A DNA stretch of 64,000 nucleotides from the NCBI RefSeq assembly GCF_017916475.1, contig NZ_JAFMTB010000002.1, positions 930,001 through 994,000 of the forward strand, in the 5' to 3' direction. The translations under genes were made by a program, and so were the position numbers. Below are positions 42,568 to 50,302 of the stretch, in pieces. The stretch's first letter is position 1, and every line of letters begins with the position of its first letter. Origin of the DNA: Patulibacter sp. SYSU D01012 (GTDB lineage: Bacteria; Actinomycetota; Thermoleophilia; Solirubrobacterales; Solirubrobacteraceae). The notes beneath the pieces were generated by a model. It had not been told where the DNA came from, did not search any database, and worked only from the letters and a program-made list of their open reading frames with translations.

Positions 42568-43181
42568 GCGGCGCCGCCGTCCCGACGGGCCTGCGCGTCT
42601 GGCTGGCCCGCCACGGCGAGACGGAGTGGTCGAAGGCGATGCGCCACACGGGCCGCACCGACCTGCCGCTGACGTCGGAGGGCCGCCGTCAGGCCCGGGC
42701 GCTGGCCCCGCAGCTGGCCGGCATCGACTTCGCCCACGTCCTCTGCTCGCCGCTGCTGCGCGCGCGGCAGACGCTCGAGCTGGCGCTGCCCGGCGTCGCG
42801 GCGCCCGAGCTGGACGACGACCTGATGGAGCGGGACTACGGCGCCGCGGAGGGCATCACGACCGTCGCGATGCGCGAGCGGACCGGCGACCCCACGTGGG
42901 AGTCGTGGACGGCCGACATCGAGGGCGCCGAGACCATCGACGACGTCGGGGCCCGCACGGACCGCGTCATCGCGCGCGTGCTGCGCTGCCAGGTGCCCGA
43001 GGACGGCGGCGCGGACGTGCTGATCGTCGCCCACGGCCACCTGCTGCGGGTGCTGGCCGCGCGCTGGCTGGAGCAGCCCGCCGTCTTCGGGCAGCGGCTG
43101 ACCCTGGCGACGTCCGCGCTCGGCGTGCTCGGCTTCGAGCGGGAGCGGCGCGTGCTGCGCCGCTGGAACCTGACGGGCTAG
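42564..43181 (+). CDS. Histidine phosphatase (phosphoglycerate-mutase-like)
   Basis: This 205-residue histidine-acid-type phosphatase starts LRVWLARHGETEWS, the RHG motif with the phospho-accepting His at about residue 17. It also has LPLTSEGRRQARAL, the acid residue in ERDYGAAEG, and VLIVAHGHLLRVLAARWL with the second His. It resembles small broad-specificity sugar-phosphate phosphatases (SixA/CobC/PhoE-like) more than glycolytic phosphoglycerate mutase. Position at the end of the pentose-phosphate operon suggests dephosphorylation of a sugar phosphate. The GTG overlaps the pgl stop by 4 nt. Confidence 0.88.
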   Translation: MSGAAVPTGLRVWLARHGETEWSKAMRHTGRTDLPLTSEGRRQARALAPQLAGIDFAHVLCSPLLRARQTLELALPGVAAPELDDDLMERDYGAAEGITTVAMRERTGDPTWESWTADIEGAETIDDVGARTDRVIARVLRCQVPEDGGADVLIVAHGHLLRVLAARWLEQPAVFGQRLTLATSALGVLGFERERRVLRRWNLTG

Positions 43182-43208
43182 GCGCCGCCGACCGCCGCCG
43201 GCGGCGCC
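43181..43208. terminator. Bidirectional terminator between the carbon operon and the exporter
   Basis: A 10-bp perfect stem (ggcgccgccg / cggcggcgcc) with an 8-nt loop starts at the last base of the phosphatase stop codon. It ends 12 nt before the exporter stop at 43220. Confidence 0.65.
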
Positions 43209-43219
43209 GTGCCGTCCGC

Positions 43220-44707
43220 TCAGGACGCCTCGGTCGCGACCGGCCGGTCCGGGGTCGCCGGCGTCTCCACCGGCCGCCGCGCCGGCGTGCTGCTCCGCCC
43301 GAGCAGCGCCACGGCGACGACGATGCCGGCCGCGAAGCACCCCGCGCCCAGGACGAAGGCCAGGCGGTAGCCGGCGACGAGCGCGTTGCGGAGCTCCTCG
43401 CCGTCCGCGACCAGCCCGCTCGTGCGGGTCGCCGCCAGCGTGCTGAGCACGGCGAGCCCGAGGGCGCCGCCGACCTGCTGCGCGACCGTGATGACGCCGG
43501 AGCCGAGGCCGCGGTCCGCCGGCGCGACGTCGCTCATCGCGACGTGCAGCAGCGGCATCATCGTCAGCCCGACGCCGGTGCCGATCGCCAGGTTGGCCAG
43601 GGCGATGGTCGGGAAGTACGCCGTGCCGATGCCGGCGCTGCGGAAGAGCAGCATGCCGACGATCGAGATCAGCATCCCGGCGACCATGACCGGCATCGCC
43701 CCGAAGCGGGCGATCAGCCGCGCCGTCACGCCGAGCGAGAGCACGCCCAGGCTCAGGAACCACGGCAGGAACGCGAGCCCCGTCTGCACCGGGCCGTAGC
43801 CGAGGACGTTCTCGAAGTAGAGCGTGCCGAGGAAGAACGTCGCGAAGAGGCCGGTCCCGATCAGCGCGCGCACGACGCTCGCGCCCATCAGCCCGCGCTG
43901 GCGCAGGATTCGCAGCGGCAGCACCGGATCGGCGACCCGCAGCTCCGTCAGGACGAAGGCGCCGGCAAGGAGCAGCGCCGCGGCGCCGGAGCCGAGCACC
44001 CGGGTCGAGCCCCAGCCGTGGTCCACCGCGCCGACGACCGCGAACACCCCGACCATGACGGCCAGCGTGATCAGGACCGAGCCGAGCCAGTCGAGCCCGT
44101 CGCCGAGCCCGAGACCCTCGTCCGCGTCGACCAGCAGCCGCGAGACGACGATCGTGCCGACGCCGATCGGGACGTTGACGAGGAAGATCCACCGCCAGCT
44201 GATGCCCTCGGTCAGGAGGCCGCCCGCGAGCAGGCCGAGGGCGGCGCCGGCGACCGCGACGAACACGTAGGCGCTCATGGCACGGGCGCGCTCCTGGGGC
44301 TCGGGGAAGCCGGTGGCGATGATCGCCAGGATGGCCGCGCCCTGCAGCGCCGCGCCGACGCCCTGCAGGAGTCGGGCGCCGATCAGCATGCCCTGGCTCT
44401 CGGCGAGCCCGCAGAGCGCCGACGCGACGGTGAAGACGACGAGCCCCACCAGGTAGACGCGCCGGCGGCCGAGCAGGTCGCCCAGGCGGCCGGCGAGCAG
44501 GAGGAAGCCGCCGAACGTCACGAGGAACGCGTTGACGACCCACGACAGGTCGGCGTCGCTGAAGTCGAGGTGCTCCTGGATCGCCGGCAGGGCGACGTTC
44601 ACGATCGTCGTGTCCAGGGTGATCATCAGCTGGGCGAAGCAGAGGACGACGAGGGCGCGCCACCGGCGGCGGTCGTGGTCCGGGGTGGGCGAGGCGGTGG
44701 TGTGCAT
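43220..44707 (-). CDS. MFS exporter, DHA2 (EmrB/QacA) family
   Basis: This 495-residue drug/proton antiporter has about 14 predicted helices. Helix 1 is ALVVLCFAQLMITLDTTIVNVALPAIQEHL, the DHA2 motif D1 with LDxTIVNVALP. The loop 2-3 motif A is GRLGDLLGRRRVYL, and antiporter motif C is LQGAAILAIIATGF. Such transporters expel toxic compounds. The gene is divergent from a TetR gene with palindromic operators between them, the usual repressor/exporter pairing. No ribosome site stands out before the ATG at 44707. The substrate is unknown. Confidence 0.92.
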   Translation of the reverse strand: MHTTASPTPDHDRRRWRALVVLCFAQLMITLDTTIVNVALPAIQEHLDFSDADLSWVVNAFLVTFGGFLLLAGRLGDLLGRRRVYLVGLVVFTVASALCGLAESQGMLIGARLLQGVGAALQGAAILAIIATGFPEPQERARAMSAYVFVAVAGAALGLLAGGLLTEGISWRWIFLVNVPIGVGTIVVSRLLVDADEGLGLGDGLDWLGSVLITLAVMVGVFAVVGAVDHGWGSTRVLGSGAAALLLAGAFVLTELRVADPVLPLRILRQRGLMGASVVRALIGTGLFATFFLGTLYFENVLGYGPVQTGLAFLPWFLSLGVLSLGVTARLIARFGAMPVMVAGMLISIVGMLLFRSAGIGTAYFPTIALANLAIGTGVGLTMMPLLHVAMSDVAPADRGLGSGVITVAQQVGGALGLAVLSTLAATRTSGLVADGEELRNALVAGYRLAFVLGAGCFAAGIVVAVALLGRSSTPARRPVETPATPDRPVATEAS

Positions 44708-44740
44708 GAGGTTCCCGACGGTCGGGGGCGGAGGCGGTGC

Positions 44741-44746
44741 TAGATT
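44741..44746 (+). promoter_or_regulatory. Candidate -10 box of the TetR gene
   Basis: TAGATT lies just upstream of the palindromic operators, so bound TetR would block its own transcription. Confidence 0.4.
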
Positions 44747-44769
44747 CGTGAGACCGCCCGGGCCTAAGT

Positions 44770-44805
44770 GGAGGCTGCCTCCGGATCATACGGAGGCGAC
44801 CTCCG
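44770..44805. promoter_or_regulatory. Tandem palindromic TetR operators
   Basis: Two palindromes occur: GGAGGC-T-GCCTCC (44770-44782) and CGGAGG-CGA-CCTCCG (44791-44805). Their inner halves form a third inverted repeat, CCTCCG-N7-CGGAGG (44778-44796). Such nested GGAGG/CCTCC repeats between a TetR gene and its divergent exporter are typical repressor sites. Confidence 0.75.
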
Positions 44806-44836
44806 GTTCGTCAACCCGGTGACGGAGCGCTGCGCC

Positions 44837-45433
44837 ATGACCCGGGACACCGCCGACCCCCTCGCCCCGCCCCGCCCCCGTCGGGCGGACGCCCGCCGCA
44901 ACTACGAGCGGCTCGTCGAGGCCGCCCGCGAGGCGTTCGCCGAGGGCGGCGCCGACACGCCGCTGGAGGAGGTCGCCCGCCGCGCCGGCGTGGGCATCGG
45001 CACCCTCTACCGCAACTTCCCGCAGCGCGCGGCGCTGCTCGAGGCCGTCTACCTCGAGGAGGTCCAGGCGCTGTGCGACTCGGCCGCCGACCTGGCCGAC
45101 TTGCCGCCCTGGGAGGCCTTCGCCGGCTGGCTGCGGCGACTGACCGCCTACCTCGTCGCCAAGCAGGCCCTGGCGCCCGCGCTGCTCGGCACGTTCGAGC
45201 GCGACGCCGACGTCTTCCAGCGCAGCCGCGCCGCGCTGCTCGCCGTCGGGGACCCGCTGCTCCGCCGCGCCCAGGAGGCCGGAGTCGTGCGCCCCGACAC
45301 CGACGTCGCCGAGGTGCTGAAGCTCGCCGGCGGCATCGCCAAGATCCCCGTCGAGGACCCCGCCCAGAACGGGCACATCCTCGAGATGGCGCTCGACGGC
45401 CTGCGCTACGTCGCTCCCGACCAGGGCCGCTGA
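44837..45433 (+). CDS. TetR-family repressor of the adjacent DHA2 exporter
   Basis: This 198-residue TetR regulator has the DNA-binding domain at about 20-68 (RRNYERLVEAAREAFAEGG, EEVARRAGVGIGTLYRNFPQRAALLEAVY). An all-helical ligand domain follows, of the type in which small aromatic drugs bind (SBP/TetR_C with LPPWEAFAGWLRRLTAYLVAKQALAPALLG). It probably represses the divergent exporter and itself through the GGAGG palindromes. The ATG at 44837 was chosen because an upstream ATG at 44768 would put the operator in the coding region and lacks a family match. The inducer is unknown. Confidence 0.88.
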   Translation: MTRDTADPLAPPRPRRADARRNYERLVEAAREAFAEGGADTPLEEVARRAGVGIGTLYRNFPQRAALLEAVYLEEVQALCDSAADLADLPPWEAFAGWLRRLTAYLVAKQALAPALLGTFERDADVFQRSRAALLAVGDPLLRRAQEAGVVRPDTDVAEVLKLAGGIAKIPVEDPAQNGHILEMALDGLRYVAPDQGR

Positions 45434-45520
45434 CCCTCGCCCGCGGGACGCGCGGGACGGCGGCCCACCCGCGCCGGGCGCTGCCTCGGCCTCGTCGCCG
45501 ACCGTCCGGCGAGGACGCCC

Positions 45521-46621
45521 CTAGGCGCCGCCGAACGCGCGCTCGAGCGCCGCGACGACCCGCTCCCCCGCGCGGCCGTCGCCGTACAGCGGCGGGCGCT
45601 CCGCGGGGACGGGGCGGTCCAGCGCCGCCCGCGCCGCGCCGGCGTCCAGGTCGACGAGGACGTTCCAGCCGGCGTCGACCGTCTCGGTCCACTCCGTCGT
45701 GTCGCGCAGCGTCACGCACGGGACGCCGGCCAGGTACGCCTCCTTCTGCACGCCCCCCGAGTCCGTGAGGACGCCGGCGGCGCCGACGAGCAGCGTGGCG
45801 AAGTCGAGCGGGCCGACCGGATCGAGCAGCCGCACGCCCGGCGCGGCGCGCAAGCGCTCCTCCAGCCCGTGCTCGCGCAGGCGAGCGGCGGTCCGCGGGT
45901 GCACGGGCAGCACGAGCGGACGCTCGGGCGTCGCGCACGCCTCGAGCACGCCGACGAGCGCGGTCAGCCGCGCGGGGTCGTCGACGTTGCCGGCCCGGTG
46001 GGCGGTCGCCAGCAGGTAGCCGCCCGGCGCCAGGTCGCGCGCGCCCAGCCAGGCCCCGGCGCGCTCGCGGGCGCGCGGATGCACGTGCAGCGTCACGTCG
46101 GTCACCACGTCGCCGACGTCGACGACCTTGTCGCCCAGCCCCTCGCGCGTCAGGTTCGCGGTGGCCGTCGGCGTCGGGACCAGGAGCAGCGTCGACAGGT
46201 GGTCGCAGACGACGCGGTTGCGCTCCTCGGGCATCCGGCGATCGAACGACCGCATCCCGGCCTCGACGTGCGCCAGCGGCACGCCCAGGTCGGCGGCGAC
46301 GAGCGACGCGGCGAGCGTCGTGTTCGTGTCGCCGTAGACGAGCACCGCGTCGACCGGGCCGTCGGCGCGGGCGGCGCCGAGCAGCGCCTCGAGCTCGGTC
46401 AGCATCCGGGCCGTCTGGGCCAGGTTGGTGCCGCCGCCCAGCCGCAGCTCGTGGTCCGGGGCCGGCAGATCGAGCTCGCGGAAGAAGACCGCCGACAGCG
46501 CGTCGTCGTGGTGCTGCCCCGTGTGGATCAGCACCTCGTCGTGGCGCTCCCGCAGCGGCCGGGAGACCGCGGCGGCCTTCACGAACTGGGGCCGGTTGCC
46601 GACGACGGTGACGATCCGCAT
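45521..46621 (-). CDS. wecB: UDP-N-acetylglucosamine 2-epimerase (non-hydrolysing)
   Basis: This 366-residue enzyme converts UDP-GlcNAc to UDP-ManNAc. Motifs are VTVVGNRPQFVKAAAVS (N-terminal Rossmann), VYGDTNTTLAASL, HVEAGMRSFDRRMPEERNRVVCDHLS (with the catalytic acid/His) and the UDP-binding LTDSGGVQKEAYLAGVPCVTLRDTTEWTETV. ManNAc feeds wall teichoic-like, enterobacterial-common-antigen-like or capsule polymers; no partner glycan genes lie nearby. I start at Met 46621, immediately before VTVVGNRPQF; GACGAT 8 nt upstream is a weak -10. It is followed by convergent TetR and lies 48 bp downstream of pfkA on the same strand. Confidence 0.93.
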   Translation of the reverse strand: MRIVTVVGNRPQFVKAAAVSRPLRERHDEVLIHTGQHHDDALSAVFFRELDLPAPDHELRLGGGTNLAQTARMLTELEALLGAARADGPVDAVLVYGDTNTTLAASLVAADLGVPLAHVEAGMRSFDRRMPEERNRVVCDHLSTLLLVPTPTATANLTREGLGDKVVDVGDVVTDVTLHVHPRARERAGAWLGARDLAPGGYLLATAHRAGNVDDPARLTALVGVLEACATPERPLVLPVHPRTAARLREHGLEERLRAAPGVRLLDPVGPLDFATLLVGAAGVLTDSGGVQKEAYLAGVPCVTLRDTTEWTETVDAGWNVLVDLDAGAARAALDRPVPAERPPLYGDGRAGERVVAALERAFGGA

Positions 46622-46669
46622 CGCGCGGGATCGTCGCACGCGCGGCGGCGCGGCGCGGCCGCCGCGGCG

Positions 46670-47704
46670 CTAGAAGAACGTGCGCGCGAGCTCGGCCAGG
46701 CGCAGGTCGACGCCCTTCACGCCCTCGACCTCGCTCAGCGGCACCCGGACGATCTCCTGGCCCTTCAGCGCGACCATCGTGCCGAAGGCGCCGTCGAGCA
46801 CCGCCTCGGCCGCGGCGACGCCGTACCGGGTGGCCAGCACGCGGTCGAAGGCCGTCGGCGTCCCGCCGCGCTGGACGTGGCCCAGGACGACCACGCGGGT
46901 CTCGTAGCCCGTCTCGCGCTCGAGCTCCTGCGCGATCGCCGCGCCGATGCCGCCCAGGCGCTCGTACCCGTACTCGTCGGTGTCGTCGCTCGCGCGCACC
47001 TTCTGCGACGAGCCGTCGGCGAACGCCAGGCGCGCGCCCTCCGAGACGACGATGATCGAGAAGTCCTTGCCGCGCTCGTGGCGCTGGCGGATCGTGGCGG
47101 CCAGGTCCTCCACCGGCACGTCGCGCTCGGGGATGAGGATGCCGTCCGCGCCGCCCGCGATCCCGGACTCGACCGCGATCCACCCGGCGTTGCGCCCCAT
47201 GACCTCGACGACCATGACGCGGTCGTGCGACTGGGCCGTGGAGTGCAGGCGGTCGATGGCGTCGACCGCCACCTGCACGGCGGTGTCGAAGCCGAAGGTG
47301 CGGTCCGTGCCGACGATGTCGTTGTCGATCGTCTTCGGCACCCCGACGACCGGCAGCCCCAGCCCCTCGTGCAGGCGACGCGTGATGTCCATCGTGTGCT
47401 CGCCGCCGATCGCGACGACCGCGTCGACGTCGCCGCGCTCCATCGCCGCCCGCACCTTGTCCGGGCCGTCGTCGTGTCGGTAGGGGTCGTAGCTCGAGGT
47501 CGACAGGATCGTGCCGCCCAGGTGCAGGATCCCGGACATCGAGCGGTGGTCGAGCGCCAGGTGGTCCGCCTCGGCCAGCCCGCGGTAGCCGCGGCGCAGG
47601 CCGACGGGCTCGTGGCCCTCGCGCAGGAGCTTGCGGCCGACGCCGCGGATGACGGCGTTGAGGCCGGGGCAGTCGCCGCCGGCGGTCAGGATCCCGATGC
47701 GCAT
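46670..47704 (-). CDS. pfkA: 6-phosphofructokinase (Pfk group A) with atypical donor site
   Basis: This 344-residue PFK phosphorylates fructose-6-phosphate. It keeps TAGGDCPGLNAVIRG, the catalytic PKTIDNDIVGTD (Asp base), MGRNAGWIAVESGIAGGAD and GHVQRGGTPTAFDR. The donor-loop residues that separate ATP from pyrophosphate enzymes are unusual. The E. coli GGDGS loop reads GGEHT, and the following PGTIDND reads PKTIDND, with Lys as in pyrophosphate-dependent enzymes. The phosphoryl donor is therefore uncertain. If it uses PPi, it could work with glpX-independent gluconeogenesis. The start is set by a TAGGCT box 8 nt upstream. Confidence 0.9.
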   Translation of the reverse strand: MRIGILTAGGDCPGLNAVIRGVGRKLLREGHEPVGLRRGYRGLAEADHLALDHRSMSGILHLGGTILSTSSYDPYRHDDGPDKVRAAMERGDVDAVVAIGGEHTMDITRRLHEGLGLPVVGVPKTIDNDIVGTDRTFGFDTAVQVAVDAIDRLHSTAQSHDRVMVVEVMGRNAGWIAVESGIAGGADGILIPERDVPVEDLAATIRQRHERGKDFSIIVVSEGARLAFADGSSQKVRASDDTDEYGYERLGGIGAAIAQELERETGYETRVVVLGHVQRGGTPTAFDRVLATRYGVAAAEAVLDGAFGTMVALKGQEIVRVPLSEVEGVKGVDLRLAELARTFF

Positions 47705-47712
47705 GGCCTCGG

Positions 47713-47718
47713 AGCCTA
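47713..47718 (-). promoter_or_regulatory. Leaderless -10 box for pfkA
   Basis: TAGGCT on the minus strand lies 8 nt before the ATG at 47704. Confidence 0.5.
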
Positions 47719-47808
47719 GGGGCCCGGACGGCGCCTGGCGAGGCCCGGCCGTGAACTCCCGGGCGCCGCCCGGGCGGCGTGCGCGCCGGGCGCCGCGGCC
47801 GGGGCGCC

Positions 47809-47842
47809 GGGACGGGGCCGGCGCGCGCGCCGGCCCCGTCCC
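47809..47842 (-). terminator. Terminator of the second thiolase gene
   Basis: A perfect 16-bp inverted repeat (gggacggggccggcgc / gcgccggccccgtccc) with a 2-nt centre begins 2 nt past the thiolase stop at 47844. Confidence 0.8.
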
Positions 47843-47843
47843 G

Positions 47844-48995
47844 TCAGATCCGCTCGATCAGCGCGGCCATGCCCATGCCGCCGGCCACGCACATCGACTC
47901 GATGCCGTAGCGCCCGCCCGTGGTCTCCAGGCCGTTGATGAGCGTCGTCATGATGCGCGCGCCGGTCATGCCGAACGGGTGGCCCAGCGCGATCGCGCCG
48001 CCGAACGGGTTGAGCTGCTCGTCGCTGATCCCCAGCTCGTCCTTGCACGGCACGATCTGGGCGGCGAACGCCTCGTTGATCTCGACGATGTCGATGTCCT
48101 CGATGCTCTTGCCCGTCGCCGCCAGCAGCTTCTGGATGGCGGGGATCGGGCCGACGCCCATGATCTCGGGGCGGATCGCGGCGACGGACGTCGCGATGAT
48201 CCGGGCGCGCGGGGTCAGGCCGAGCTTCTCGGCCTTCTCGGCGCTCATGATGAGCGTCGCGGCGCCGCCGTCGTTGAGCGGGCAGGCGTTGCCCGCGGTG
48301 ACCGTGCCGTTCTCGGGGTCGAAGACCGGCTTCAGCTGCGCGAGCTTCTCGACCGTCGTGCCGGGGCGCGGACCGTCGTCCTTCGACACGACGGTGCCGT
48401 CGGGCAGCGTGACGGGGACGATCTCCTTGTCGAAGTGGCCGTCCTCCTGCGCCTTCACGGCGCGCTGCTGGCTCTTCGCGGCCCACGCGTCCTGCGCCTC
48501 GCGCGAGACGTTCCACTGCTTGGCGACGTTCTCCGCCGTCAGGCCCATCGGCAGGTAGACGTTGCAGATCGAGCCCTCGGAGCCGTCGAGCTGCGGGTGG
48601 AACTGCCACTCCCCGCCCTGCACGGTGCGGGACACGGCCTCGACGCCGGCGGCGATGTACTGGTCGCCCTCCCCCGCCTTGATCGCGTGGAAGGCGGTGC
48701 GGATCGTGTGCAGGGACGACGCGCAGAAGCGGTTCGTCGTCACGCCGGGGACCTCGAACGGCAGGCCCGCCAGCAGCGCCGCGTTGCGGGCGATGTTGTA
48801 GCTCTGCTCGCCCTCGCCGGACGCGGCGCCCATCAGGACGTCGACGGTCTCGGACCAGTCGACGCCCGGGTTGCGCTCGATGAGCGCCTTGATCGGCAGG
48901 GCGGCGAGGTCGTCGGCGCGGACGTCCTTCAGCGACCCCTTGACGGCGCGCCCGATGGGCGTGCGGATGGCATCGACGATGACGGCTTCGGGCAC
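47844..48995 (-). CDS. Acetyl-CoA acyltransferase (thiolase, FadA-like)
   Basis: This 383-residue thiolase contains the active Cys91 in NRFCASSLHTI, His339 in GHPFGMTGARIM and Cys369 in SMCVAGGMGMA. The GHPFGMTGAR and CVAGGMG variants are typical of FadA/FadI-like 3-ketoacyl-CoA thiolases, so it probably cleaves longer 3-ketoacyl-CoA in fatty-acid or aromatic-acid breakdown. That differs from the acetoacetyl-type thiolase at 2.2 kb. Two Cys are kept in the dimer loop. The GTG at 48995 has GAGGAG upstream. An 18-bp palindrome over the promoter suggests repression by a TetR/FadR-type regulator not encoded nearby. Confidence 0.9.
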   Translation of the reverse strand: MPEAVIVDAIRTPIGRAVKGSLKDVRADDLAALPIKALIERNPGVDWSETVDVLMGAASGEGEQSYNIARNAALLAGLPFEVPGVTTNRFCASSLHTIRTAFHAIKAGEGDQYIAAGVEAVSRTVQGGEWQFHPQLDGSEGSICNVYLPMGLTAENVAKQWNVSREAQDAWAAKSQQRAVKAQEDGHFDKEIVPVTLPDGTVVSKDDGPRPGTTVEKLAQLKPVFDPENGTVTAGNACPLNDGGAATLIMSAEKAEKLGLTPRARIIATSVAAIRPEIMGVGPIPAIQKLLAATGKSIEDIDIVEINEAFAAQIVPCKDELGISDEQLNPFGGAIALGHPFGMTGARIMTTLINGLETTGGRYGIESMCVAGGMGMAALIERI

Positions 48996-49028
48996 GGCAC
49001 TAGCTCCTCGAGAGGGGGGTGTCCGGCC

Positions 49029-49057
49029 ATGGTACGCCCATTGACTGACGAGTCAAT
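49029..49057 (-). promoter_or_regulatory. Operator-overlapped promoter of the second thiolase
   Basis: The palindrome ATTGACT-GACG-AGTCAAT (49040-49057) covers a -35 TTGACT on the minus strand (49056-49051). TACCAT lies 16 nt further on (49034-49029) as -10. An AGTCAA/TTGACT palindrome of this kind is typical of TetR-type fatty-acid repressors, so repression by promoter occlusion is likely. Confidence 0.7.
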
Positions 49058-49109
49058 CGGGCCGGTGGGACGCGCGGCGCCGCCGCGGTCGACGGGGTGG
49101 CGCGGCGGG

Positions 49110-49733
49110 CTACAGCCCCAGCTCGCGGACGCCGAGCTCGTCGAAGCCGACGTGGTGCGCGAGCTCGTGGCGGACGGTGATCGTCACCTGCTCGCGCAGC
49201 AGGTCCGGGTCGTGCCCGAACGCGCGGCGCAGCGTGTCGCGGAAGATGATGATCCGGTCGGAGTGCTCGTCCCGCGTGGCGCCGTCGCCGACGTACAGGC
49301 CGTAGGCGTGGTGCTTGTGCCCGTCGTCCGAGATGACGACCGCGACGTTCGTGTCGAGCACCCGCTGCAGCAGGTCGGGCAGGTCGTCCAGCGCATCGCG
49401 CACGAGCGACGCGAACCCCTCGTCGTCGTACGGGTCGGCGGCGAGGAACTCGGCCTCGTCGGGGTCGACGGCCAGGCCCTGCGCGGCCAGGTACTCCGAG
49501 CGCTCGACGACGCGCTCGAACTCCTCGTCGGACGCGGGCTCGCGGTAGTCGGCGAGGTGGCCGGTGATCGCGGCCAGGATCGCGACCGCGACGCCGACGC
49601 CGGCGCCGACGACGCCGATCGTCTGGACCGTGCGCACCCAGCCCTCCGTGGCCCAGCCCGCGAGCACGAGCCCCAGGACGCACGCGACGCAGAACCCCGC
49701 GATCAGGACGAGAGCGGGCGACCGGCGGACCAT
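49110..49733 (-). CDS. Membrane-tethered minimal zinc metallopeptidase (PF06262-like)
   Basis: This 207-residue protein begins with two hydrophobic segments (about 6-27 and 35-57: ALVLIAGFCVACVLGLVLAG; TIGVVGAGVGVAVAILAAITG). The rest is a zincin domain with FASLVRDALDDLPDLLQRVLDTNVAVVISDDG and RIIIFRDTLRRAFG. The active site is HELAHHVGFDELGVRELGL (HExxHxxGxxE/D). The family (metallopeptidase with minimal zinc motif) is usually about 120-140 residues and soluble. The two N-terminal helices here would hold it at the membrane. The substrate is unknown. The start is set by a TATGGT box 6 nt upstream. Confidence 0.82.
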   Translation of the reverse strand: MVRRSPALVLIAGFCVACVLGLVLAGWATEGWVRTVQTIGVVGAGVGVAVAILAAITGHLADYREPASDEEFERVVERSEYLAAQGLAVDPDEAEFLAADPYDDEGFASLVRDALDDLPDLLQRVLDTNVAVVISDDGHKHHAYGLYVGDGATRDEHSDRIIIFRDTLRRAFGHDPDLLREQVTITVRHELAHHVGFDELGVRELGL

Positions 49734-49739
49734 GGAGGG

Positions 49740-49745
49740 ACCATA
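49740..49745 (-). promoter_or_regulatory. Leaderless -10 box for the metallopeptidase
   Basis: TATGGT on the minus strand lies exactly 6 nt before the ATG at 49733. Confidence 0.6.
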
Positions 49746-49780
49746 CGCCACCCGTGGCGGCGCCCGGTCCGGGTGGGGCG

Positions 49781-50224
49781 TCAGGCGTCCGCGGCGCAGC
49801 CGGCGCACACGCCGGTGACCACCACGGTGGCCGACGCGACGCGGTGGCCGGCGGCCTCGGCGGCGCGCGTGGCGGCCGCGCGTCCGGCGCTCGTGTCCAG
49901 GTCGAGCAGCGTGCCGCACCGGGTGCACGTGAAGTGGTCGTGCGGCGTGGGGTCCGTGTCGTAGCGGGCCGCGCCCGGGGCGGCCACCCGGCGCACGACG
50001 CCGAGCTCGGCGAACAGCTCGAGCGTGGAGTAGACCGTCGGCAGCGCCAGACCGGGCAGGTCGGCCGTGGCCTCGCGCAGCAGGGCCTCGGCGGTCACGT
50101 GGCGCGGCGTCGCGGCCACGATCCGGTGCAGCGCCAGGCGCTGCGGCGTCACGCGCAGGCCCGCGCCCCGCAGGCGGGCGACGAGCCGGGCGTCCACCTC
50201 TGCGGTCGGGGCGACGGCGTCCAT
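49781..50224 (-). CDS. Fur-family metalloregulator
   Basis: This 147-residue Fur/PerR/Zur protein has a DNA-binding domain at about 10-80 (RLRGAGLRVTPQRLALHRIV; TVYSTLELFAELGVVRRV). The C-terminal metal domain has PHDHFTCTRCGTLLDL and VVVTGVCAGC. Those give the His-x-His plus CxxC and a second CxxC, as in peroxide- or iron-sensing members. It differs from the other Fur protein of the window, which has a five-His run. Placement with rhodanese, Bcp and metallopeptidase genes suggests an oxidative-stress role (inference). A leaderless TAGAAT box sets the start, and its promoter is back-to-back with that of the rhodanese. Confidence 0.88.
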   Translation of the reverse strand: MDAVAPTAEVDARLVARLRGAGLRVTPQRLALHRIVAATPRHVTAEALLREATADLPGLALPTVYSTLELFAELGVVRRVAAPGAARYDTDPTPHDHFTCTRCGTLLDLDTSAGRAAATRAAEAAGHRVASATVVVTGVCAGCAADA

Positions 50225-50230
50225 GCGCCC

Positions 50231-50236
50231 ATTCTA
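50231..50236 (-). promoter_or_regulatory. Leaderless -10 box for the second Fur gene
   Basis: TAGAAT on the minus strand lies exactly 6 nt before the ATG at 50224. Confidence 0.6.
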
Positions 50237-50290
50237 CGGGGTATCGCCCCGGAACCGCCCCGCCGGAGCGGGACGCCCGGCCGCGCGCGG

Positions 50291-50296
50291 TACCGT
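50291..50296 (+). promoter_or_regulatory. Leaderless -10 box for the rhodanese
   Basis: TACCGT lies exactly 6 nt before the ATG at 50303. Confidence 0.6.
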
Positions 50297-50302
50297 GGCG
50301 GG

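Noticed and set aside
44768-44836. Upstream ATG for the TetR gene
   Set aside because: It would place the palindromic operators inside the coding region, and the extra 23 residues have no match to the family's N-terminus.
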